Shown here piece after piece: positions 24,085 to 29,840 of a stretch of DNA of 29,840 nucleotides. The stretch lies in assembly GCA_000720375.1 (NCBI GenBank), contig JOAA01000060.1, positions 1-29,840 of the forward strand. Reading direction: 5' to 3'. This DNA comes from Rhodococcus rhodnii (GTDB lineage: Bacteria; Actinomycetota; Actinomycetes; Mycobacteriales; Pseudonocardiaceae). The position numbers and the translations under genes are program-made. The notes beneath the pieces are model-generated. The model worked only from the letters and a program-made list of their open reading frames with translations. It was not told where the DNA came from and searched no databases. Positions within the stretch are counted from its first letter, which is position 1. Each line of letters begins with the position of its first letter.

Positions 24085-25578
24085 TCAGGGAATGCCGTGA
24101 CCTTGGAAGAGCTGGTGGGCTTTGGTCCAGGCGCGGCGGCCGGTTCGCTGGCCGAGTTTGCGGGCTTCCTCGTCGCCTTCGTCCAGGTGGATGCCGCCGT
24201 AGCGGCGGGAGATGCCGGCTTCGTCGGCGGCGGCACTGAATGTTGCCCAGGACAGGGTGATGTCGGTGGCCGGTGTGATGCCGGGTTCGATCTTGGAGGA
24301 GCCGGCCCGGACGGTCGCGGTGAGCCCGAACCTGTCGCTGCGGGTGAACGCCTTCAGCACCTCCGCTGCGGCGGCGCTGAAGGTGGAGTGCCCAGAGGTG
24401 AACTCGGCGAACGGCGGGGTCGGGAAGGACGTTGGCTGGTATGGCTTCCAGGTGCCGCCGTCGATCGTCCCGGTACCCAAGCCAGGGCCCGCCCAAGCTC
24501 GCACCTGCTGCCCGCGGAACAGCAACCGCACGGCGGTGATCGGCCGGACCGAGTCGTAGAAGCGTTTGTTGTCCCAGGCGCCGATGCTTGCGTCCAGGAG
24601 CGCATTGGCCAGGGGGAAGAACAGCTTGACGTCCTCGTCCAGGGTATTGCCGTCTCGGCGGGACACGGACTGGGCGAACAGACACCAGTGGCCCGGGGGA
24701 GTCTCGCTGCGAGGGCCGTCCGCCCAGTACTCGGCGATGGCCTTGTGCCGGTCGGTGAGGTTGGCGCTGATGGTGAGCATCTCGCGGGCCTGCCGTTGGT
24801 AGGCCTTCTTGTCGAAGATGGCCGGGCCGGTGGGACTGCGTAGTTCATCCCCGGACTTCAGTGCGAACGGTGCGACCTTGCCCCAGTGCGGTGCGAGGAA
24901 GCTCTGCGTGACGTGTCGGCCGGACTGGTCGGTGAACGCCAGGGGCTGCCATTTGTTCGGGTCGCGGACCGTGGCCGGGTCGATGGGGGCGGACACGGTC
25001 ATCGGGGCGTTGATCGGGCGGTAGCCGGTGTAGTCGGCGTACGGGCCGGGTGCGAGATCGCCAAGCTGGTTGGCGCCGTCGTGGTGCCGGAAAGCCAGTA
25101 CCGCGGCGCAGGCGGTGACCCCCACGCCTGCGGGGCTGGTGGGATCGGTCGGGTTGTGCTGGGGGTCGTAGCCGAGTTGCCGCATGAGGTCGGCGAACAG
25201 TTGGCTGTTACCCGGGTACAGGTCGACCGCAGCCCGGTAGGCGGCGAAACTGATCGCCTCGTTCTTGTTCGCCAGAGTGCGTTCGCCGGGTGGCCGACGT
25301 AGTTGCCCGCCCAGCCGGGTGCCGCCCGCCCTGTCGTCGTAGGCGGCCCAGGCGTCGTAGGCGCAGGTGTGCACGATGGCCAGGGCGCGGGCAACCATCG
25401 GCGGTCCCAGGATGCCCGCACGGGTGGCCTGCAACAGTGCCTCGTTCCAGCGCACAATCACGCTGTCGGTGGCGTCACTGGTCACGGCATGAGACACGGA
25501 CGCGCTCGGCACGAGACTTGCTGCGGTCGTTATGGCGGCCGCCACCAGCCAACTGCGGATGAAAACACGTGTAGGCAC
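24085..25578 (-). CDS. Secreted vanadium-dependent haloperoxidase / PAP2-like phosphatase
   Basis: 497 residues from the GTG at 25578, with GAGGAAGG 7 bases upstream; an upstream ATG at 25632 would place 18 residues before the signal peptide and run through a hairpin, so it is unlikely. Residues 1-30 are a signal peptide (RSWLVAAAITTAASLV, cleavage near SHA). The vanadate/phosphate site is visible: KRFYDSVRPITA, EFTSGHSTFSAAAAE with His397, and RRYGGIHLDEGDEEA with His464. In the family the SGH histidine is the acid-base residue, and the RxxxGIH histidine coordinates vanadate or is phosphorylated in PAP2 phosphatases. Haloperoxidase versus phosphatase activity cannot be decided. A 14-bp inverted repeat lies 36 bases upstream of the start. 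Confidence 0.88.
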   Translation of the reverse strand: MPTRVFIRSWLVAAAITTAASLVPSASVSHAVTSDATDSVIVRWNEALLQATRAGILGPPMVARALAIVHTCAYDAWAAYDDRAGGTRLGGQLRRPPGERTLANKNEAISFAAYRAAVDLYPGNSQLFADLMRQLGYDPQHNPTDPTSPAGVGVTACAAVLAFRHHDGANQLGDLAPGPYADYTGYRPINAPMTVSAPIDPATVRDPNKWQPLAFTDQSGRHVTQSFLAPHWGKVAPFALKSGDELRSPTGPAIFDKKAYQRQAREMLTISANLTDRHKAIAEYWADGPRSETPPGHWCLFAQSVSRRDGNTLDEDVKLFFPLANALLDASIGAWDNKRFYDSVRPITAVRLLFRGQQVRAWAGPGLGTGTIDGGTWKPYQPTSFPTPPFAEFTSGHSTFSAAAAEVLKAFTRSDRFGLTATVRAGSSKIEPGITPATDITLSWATFSAAADEAGISRRYGGIHLDEGDEEARKLGQRTGRRAWTKAHQLFQGHGIP

Positions 25579-25613
25579 GTCTACGCCTTCCTCGAGTTGC
25601 CCTGCTACGCTGG

Positions 25614-25656
25614 GAATCGGAATCCGAGGCATTCGTCTACCTTCGGATTCCGATTC
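25614..25656. promoter_or_regulatory. Perfect 14-bp inverted repeat upstream of the haloperoxidase-like gene
   Basis: GAATCGGAATCCGA (25614-25627) and TCGGATTCCGATTC (25643-25656) are exact reverse complements with a 15-base loop. Each arm contains a near-palindrome (TCGGATTCCGA), so the site has nested symmetry, more like an operator than a simple terminator. It sits between the lectin gene stop (25699) and the haloperoxidase-like start (25578), both minus strand. A terminator for the lectin transcript is the alternative. Confidence 0.7.
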
Positions 25657-25698
25657 TCCGGAGTAAAAGACGGGGATAAATGTTACGGCGATGCGGCA

Positions 25699-26286
25699 CT
25701 ATGCTCGTCCGGCGAACCACCGCTGGTTCTTCTTGTACTTGTCGCAGTACTCGGTCACCACGTACGCGCCGTCCTTGCGATCGGAATGGTAGACGCCCAT
25801 GCACATATCGGTGGCCGGGTTGTAGAAGACGTGGTCGCCGTTTCCCACCCCGGTGATATGCCATCGCTGCGTCACCCGGTAATGGTCACAATAGTGGAGT
25901 ACGAGATACGCGTCGTAGGCCCCGGTCACATCCAGGCATTTGTCGCTGTATCCGTGGCGGACGAGATACTCGTTGCCGCCGTAGTAATCACCGGTCCAGA
26001 TCTGGCTGTAGCGCCGGTGGTCACACCGGCGTTGCACGACGTACGTCTTGACCGGATGGATGGCCGCCACACCGGTGTCGTCGTACTTGACATCCAGGCA
26101 CTTGTAGCTGTTGCGGTTGATGATCCTGTGCGGCGGTACCGCGAACGCCGCCGCCTCGGCCGCCCCGGCCCGGACTTCAGCCGCGGACGCAGCGGGACTG
26201 GCGAACGCGGTGATCCCGCCGGCTAACAGTGCGCATACCGCACCCAGGGGCGCTCGAGTCAGAATTCTTCTTGCCCTCCCGGTCAT
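25699..26286 (-). CDS. Secreted ricin-B-type (beta-trefoil) lectin
   Basis: 195 residues from the ATG at 26286, with GGAGGAG 5 bases upstream. Residues 1-36 are a signal peptide (RARRILTRAPLGAVCALLAGG, cleavage after ASA). The rest is one beta-trefoil made of three repeats, each with a Cys-containing strand and a QxW motif: CLDV 63-66 with QIW 95-97, CLDV 117-120 with QRW 140-142, and CMGV 162-165 with QRW 188-190. Ricin-B lectins bind galactose- or xylose-containing glycans. No catalytic domain is fused, so it is a free carbohydrate-binding protein of the extracellular space. It lies upstream of the haloperoxidase-like gene on the same strand; a 14-bp inverted repeat separates them. Confidence 0.88.
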   Translation of the reverse strand: MTGRARRILTRAPLGAVCALLAGGITAFASPAASAAEVRAGAAEAAAFAVPPHRIINRNSYKCLDVKYDDTGVAAIHPVKTYVVQRRCDHRRYSQIWTGDYYGGNEYLVRHGYSDKCLDVTGAYDAYLVLHYCDHYRVTQRWHITGVGNGDHVFYNPATDMCMGVYHSDRKDGAYVVTEYCDKYKKNQRWFAGRA

Positions 26287-26672
26287 GAGCTCTCCTCCAT
26301 TCAATGGTCAACTCGGAAAGTAGCCAGAAACTAAGGTGACGACGTAGAATTCCCTCCAAGGGACGCGGGAGTGAATCCCGACGAGAGAAACAAGGGAAAC
26401 AGAGGCGACTATTCTGGCCATACGACCGGGGAGGTTTCAAGACCATGCGATGGCGTCTTGCGGTCAATGTCATTGTTTAGACATTTCGTGTTTTGTAGAA
26501 CCACGATGTCTCATGTCGCAAATTGTTGGCCGTCGGGGGGTCAGAAAAGGCAGAGTGGATCGCCATGATTGTCTGATGTTCCATCAACCCATCGAATGGT
26601 GATCCTGACTCGATCAACGGGTGCCGGATGCCTCGCGGTCCGCTGGCCGGGGATGATCTAACGTCTGCGAGT
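26287..26672. other. 386-base divergent intergenic region, relatively AT-rich
   Basis: It separates the minus-strand lectin from the plus-strand acyltransferase and should hold both promoters. The part 26460-26530 is clearly richer in A/T than the coding DNA and contains AATGTC (26466-26471) repeated inverted as GACATT (26480-26485). No gene is supported. No -35/-10 pair can be called with confidence. Confidence 0.5.
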
Positions 26673-27428
26673 ATGACGTCGATGTGGGGATCGCCCATCG
26701 CCGAGCGGGCGCGAGGCTGGTGGCGGGCGCGGCGGGAGCCGGGCCAGGCCAAGTTCCTGACCATGGACTCGCTGCGGTGGGTGTTGCGCAACCGGGCCTA
26801 CACGCCCTGGTACTTGGTCAGGTACTGGCGGCTGATGAAGTTCCGGCTGGCGAACCCGCACATCATCCTGAGAGGCATGGTGTTTCTCGGCAAGAACGTC
26901 GAGATTCACTGTCGGCCGGGGTACGGCCGCATGGAGATCGGCCGGTGGGTGCACATCGGGGACGGCAACGCCATCCGGTGCCACGAGGGGTCGTTGCGGA
27001 TCGGCGACAAGGCGGTGTTCGGCCGCGCGAACGTGGTGAACTGCTACCTCGACATCGAGTTCGGTGACGCGTCGCTGGTCGCGGACTGGGTGTACATCTG
27101 CGACTTCGACCATGTCACCGAAGACATCCACCTGCCGATCAAGGACCAGGGCATCGTCAAGGCACCGGTGCGGATCGGCCCGGACACGTGGATCGGCACC
27201 AAGGTCTCGGTGTTACGCGGCACCAGGATCGGCCGTGGCTGCGTACTGGGCGCACATTCCGTGGTGCGAGGGGACATCCCGGACTACGCGATCGCCGTGG
27301 GTACACCGGCGAAGGTCGTGCGTGACCGCCTGGCCGATTACGAAGCCAAGGCCGAGCGCCGGGCCGCGATCGCCGATATGGACCGCAAGGCACGCGAGGC
27401 CGTGCGCAAGATCCTCGAGGATTCCTAA
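26673..27428 (+). CDS. Hexapeptide-repeat (left-handed beta-helix) acyltransferase
   Basis: 251 residues from the ATG at 26673 (MTSMWGSP); a start at 26628 would add 15 unlikely residues. After a basic helical N terminus (FLTMDSLRWVLRNRAYTPWYLVRYWRL), residues about 70-215 form the left-handed beta-helix with [LIV]G-x4 repeats: MEIGRWVHIGDGNAI, LRIGDKAVFGRANVV, VRIGPDTWIGTKVSVLRGTRIGRGCVLGA. CDFDH supplies the conserved His of the active site, and AVGTPAKVV closes the domain. A C-terminal helix is rich in Ala/Arg/Glu. Family members transfer acetyl or other acyl groups from CoA to sugars or similar acceptors as trimers. The acceptor is unknown, and no glycan cluster is adjacent. Confidence 0.88.
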   Translation: MTSMWGSPIAERARGWWRARREPGQAKFLTMDSLRWVLRNRAYTPWYLVRYWRLMKFRLANPHIILRGMVFLGKNVEIHCRPGYGRMEIGRWVHIGDGNAIRCHEGSLRIGDKAVFGRANVVNCYLDIEFGDASLVADWVYICDFDHVTEDIHLPIKDQGIVKAPVRIGPDTWIGTKVSVLRGTRIGRGCVLGAHSVVRGDIPDYAIAVGTPAKVVRDRLADYEAKAERRAAIADMDRKAREAVRKILEDS

Positions 27429-27473
27429 GCTGACCAGCCGATCACCGAGAGCGTCTTTTGTGGACCCCCGAGC

Positions 27474-27737
27474 TCATCGGCCAGGGTGGGCACCCACAGT
27501 GTCGCGGATCTGCGCACCCAATTCCGAGTCGGCGGCCCGTGCGCAGTGCGCACAGCAGTAGAAGCGGCCTGCCACCTCGACGTCGTGGCCGAGTATCCGG
27601 CATCCGCAGTGCTCGCATACCGGGGCGAGCTTGGTGACCGCACACTCGAAACTGTCGAAGGTGTGCACGTCTCCGCTGGCCGTGCGTACCTCGAAGGTCA
27701 TCCAGTAGTCGTTCCCGCACACGTCGCAGGTCGCCAT
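27474..27737 (-). CDS. Small cysteine-rich (zinc-ribbon-like) protein
   Basis: 87 residues from the ATG at 27737, with GGAGG 7 bases upstream. Cys pairs are C4/C7 (CDVC), C41/C44 (CEHC) and C62/C65 (CAHC), with extra C32, C46 and C61 and His25 in HTFDSFEC, enough for two zinc sites. VHTFDSFECAVTKLAP and FYCCAHCARA are typical of a small actinobacterial family without assigned function. It is cytosolic, with no signal peptide. It converges with the acyltransferase gene, leaving 45 bases between stops, and shares no operon with it. Protein-like composition and a good ribosome site support it as a real gene. Confidence 0.8.
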   Translation of the reverse strand: MATCDVCGNDYWMTFEVRTASGDVHTFDSFECAVTKLAPVCEHCGCRILGHDVEVAGRFYCCAHCARAADSELGAQIRDTVGAHPGR

Positions 27738-27856
27738 CGGGCACACCTCCCATGCTGGGTTTGTCCCGGTACCTGTCCACCCTGTGCTTCAAATGACGCA
27801 GCTGCAACTGTCCCGGTCTGGCGTCTCGTGGTCGATGACGAGATTGCGCCGAGCCA

Positions 27857-29840
27857 CTAGCTTCGCTGTGGCTCGAGTGCGTAAGCGATGGCCTCGTCGG
27901 TGGTGAGACGGGATCCTGCGCGGAATGCGACGGTGAACGTTTTGTTTCCGAGTGACTGGCGGGTTTGTTGCTCGCACTGGTGGTGGGACGGCGCCAGATG
28001 CCTGAGCGTGCTCGGTAGGACGCCGGTCGATCGCCATAAGAGGTCGGCTGCCCCGAGTAGCCGGGCGGCGCGTTCGTAATGCCCCTCGGCTGCTGCGATC
28101 CAGCTCAGCATCTCAATGCTGTGAGCCAGGCCCCATCGGTCGGTGAACGGTTGATTGACGCACAGGGCATCGCGAACCAGTCGGTTGGCACCCTCCCGGT
28201 CGCCGGCCAGCCAACGACCGATAGCGAGTGTCCACAGTGCCCACAATCTGGATAGATGCGCGCGGGGATGAGACAGGGTCAGGCACTCTTCGCCGAGGTC
28301 GATGGTCCGCTCGGGTTCGCCGAGGACCGCGGTCATCACGGCCAGTTGGAACAGGGCGACCCAGAGACCCGCGCCGCTGAGCCGGTGGAGGCGAGTGAGC
28401 GCGTCCTCAAGCAGCCCGACCCCACCCGGGATGTCGTTCTGGAAGAACGTGGCCACGCCGGTGATCCGGGTGGCATGGGCGAGGGCGACCTCGTCGCCGA
28501 GCCGCTGCGCCACATGGCGGCATTCCTCGACCATCGGCAGCCCCGCGGCGATATCAGCCTGGATAACGGCGATCTCGCCATTGAGCCACAAGGCTTTGGC
28601 CCGTGCCGGGCTCGGTTCCGGATTCGACTCCAGCGCCCGGTCGAGCCAGTATCGGCCTTCGGTGTGGGAGCCGGACAGAAACCAGTAGAGCCACAGTGTG
28701 GTCGTGATCTCCAACCCCGCTCGCTCCTCGCCGGGTTCGGTCAGGCAGAACCGCAACGCGGCCCGCAGATTGGCGTGCTCACGCTGAAGCTGGGCGTACC
28801 GCTCCACTTCGTCCGGGCCGAGCCAGGCTCGCGCTGCCTGCTCGGCCAGGCGCCCGTAGTGATCCCGATGCCGCGCCTGTACCGTCATCCGACGGCCGGA
28901 CGACGCCAGTCGTTCCTGACCGTACTGGCGAATGGGTTCCAGCATCCGGTACCGCACCCTGGTTCCACTGCTGTCCCGCGTCAGGATCGACTTGTCCACC
29001 AGGCAGGCCACGAGGTCGAGGACGGCCTCGGCGGGAATGCCTGCGCCGGAGCAGACGGCCTCGGCCGCGTCCAGGTCGAACCCGCCGATGAACCCGGATG
29101 CCCGTACCCACATGTCTTGCTCCTCGACCGAGCACAAGGTGAAGCTCCAGTCGATCGTGGCCCGCAACGTCCGCAAGCGGGGTACGGCGATCCGGCTGCC
29201 CTCGGCCAGGAACTCGAGGTAGTCGTCCAGCCGGCGCAGAATCTGGTCGACCGACAGCGCCCGCACCCGGACCGCGGCCAGCTCGATGGCCAGCGGGACA
29301 CCATCCAGCCGGCGGCAGATCCGGGCGACGGTGTCGCGGTTGCAGGCGTCCACCCGGAAACCCGGTAGTGCGGCCGCGGCCCGCTCGCCGAACAGGCGCA
29401 CCGCCGCATACCGCGTCGGCAGGCTCTTTGCCTGGGTCAGGTCCGGCATGGGCAGCGGCGCCACCGCCAGAAGGTGCTCGCCAGCCACCCGCAGCGTGTG
29501 CCTGTTGGTGGCCAGGACCCGCAGTTCCGACGCGGCGCGCAGGAACCTGTCCACCAGCATCGCGCAGGCGTCCGCCAGGTGCTCGCAGTTGTCCAGCACC
29601 AGCAGCAGCCGCTTGTCCGTGAGGTGGTCCGAGAGCGTGTCCAGCAGTGGCCGAGTCGATCGATCCTGGATCCCCAGGACGTCGGCGATCGCGTGGGGCA
29701 GCAGCTTGTCATCGGTCAGCGCCGCTAGCTCGATCAGCCACACACCGTCCGGAAACCGCTCATGAAGCTGCGCGGCCACGCGCAGCGCCAACCGGGTCTT
29801 GCCCACCCCAGCGACCCCGGTCAGCGTCACCAGCCGGGCG
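27857..29840 (-). CDS. STAND ATPase paralogue E, lacking the LuxR HTH, N terminus beyond the window
   Basis: The frame is open to the right edge. The visible 661 residues start just before Walker A (RLVTLTGVAGVGKTR). Walker [33 protein letters not shown], the winged helix and TPR-like repeats (LWLYWFLSGSHTEGRYWLDRAL) all match the other paralogues. About 35 residues are missing at the N terminus. It ends with TVAFRAGSRLTTDEAIAYALEPQRS, the point where A and D continue into their LuxR HTH; no HTH is found downstream. It therefore has the same architecture as paralogue B, and both lie on the minus strand. Between its stop and the Cys-rich gene (27738-27856) nothing else is seen. Confidence 0.88.
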   Translation of the reverse strand, partial: ARLVTLTGVAGVGKTRLALRVAAQLHERFPDGVWLIELAALTDDKLLPHAIADVLGIQDRSTRPLLDTLSDHLTDKRLLLVLDNCEHLADACAMLVDRFLRAASELRVLATNRHTLRVAGEHLLAVAPLPMPDLTQAKSLPTRYAAVRLFGERAAAALPGFRVDACNRDTVARICRRLDGVPLAIELAAVRVRALSVDQILRRLDDYLEFLAEGSRIAVPRLRTLRATIDWSFTLCSVEEQDMWVRASGFIGGFDLDAAEAVCSGAGIPAEAVLDLVACLVDKSILTRDSSGTRVRYRMLEPIRQYGQERLASSGRRMTVQARHRDHYGRLAEQAARAWLGPDEVERYAQLQREHANLRAALRFCLTEPGEERAGLEITTTLWLYWFLSGSHTEGRYWLDRALESNPEPSPARAKALWLNGEIAVIQADIAAGLPMVEECRHVAQRLGDEVALAHATRITGVATFFQNDIPGGVGLLEDALTRLHRLSGAGLWVALFQLAVMTAVLGEPERTIDLGEECLTLSHPRAHLSRLWALWTLAIGRWLAGDREGANRLVRDALCVNQPFTDRWGLAHSIEMLSWIAAAEGHYERAARLLGAADLLWRSTGVLPSTLRHLAPSHHQCEQQTRQSLGNKTFTVAFRAGSRLTTDEAIAYALEPQRS

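Noticed and set aside
23974..24843. A 289-residue plus-strand frame opposite the haloperoxidase-like gene
   Set aside because: It is Gly/Val/Ala/Glu-rich and fully antiparallel to a gene with intact active-site motifs.

Overview
The window is high-GC DNA from a filamentous actinomycete. The evidence is strong G/C third-position bias, frequent GTG starts, a SARP regulator, several STAND-ATPase/LuxR regulators, DUF190 proteins, and TTA codons confined to a few genes. A Pseudonocardiales host (Amycolatopsis/Kibdelosporangium-like) is my inference; no rRNA, tRNA or marker gene fixes the taxon. No CRISPR array, tRNA or rRNA was seen.

Layout. 1-400: 3' end of an IS200/IS605-type tnpB and its right-end hairpin. 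490-1165: two overlapping small minus-strand genes of unknown function. 1.5-3.7 kb: an XRE-like HTH/TPR regulator preceded by a tandem 22-bp repeat and followed by a LOG/TIGR00725 phosphoribohydrolase-like gene. 3.8-4.4 kb: a secreted DUF4142 protein, ending at a strong hairpin shared with a convergent membrane-anchored protein. 5.6-10.7 kb: a poly-gamma-glutamate-type operon (tandem Cache/HAMP-like sensor without output domain, PgsB/CapB ligase, PgsC/CapC membrane subunit, and an NlpC/P60-like protein whose catalytic histidine position holds Phe). 10.8-15.3 kb: a SARP regulator, an 18-codon orphan ORF, a 14-bp hairpin, a PqqD-like RiPP recognition protein, a short-chain dehydrogenase and a full STAND-LuxR regulator.

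16.0-21.9 kb and 27.9 kb to the right edge hold four more paralogues of that STAND regulator, making five in all. The two full plus-strand copies have a C-terminal LuxR HTH. One plus-strand copy has lost its whole ATPase half. The two minus-strand copies keep ATPase and helical repeats but end where the HTH should begin. This array is the most unusual feature of the window.

21.9-24.0 kb is a decayed ion-homeostasis island: two DUF190 genes (one running into a CrcB/Fluc-like remnant) and a cation:proton antiporter pseudogene. 24.1-27.7 kb holds ordinary accessory genes: a secreted vanadium-haloperoxidase/PAP2-like enzyme, a secreted ricin-B-type lectin, a hexapeptide acyltransferase and a small Cys-rich protein.

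How the parts may work together (inference): the pgs genes would make an extracellular poly-glutamate-like polymer. The SARP and STAND-LuxR proteins are candidate pathway regulators of the flanking genes. The SARP/PqqD/SDR stretch looks like part of, or a remnant of, a peptide-modification cluster that lacks its main maturase here.
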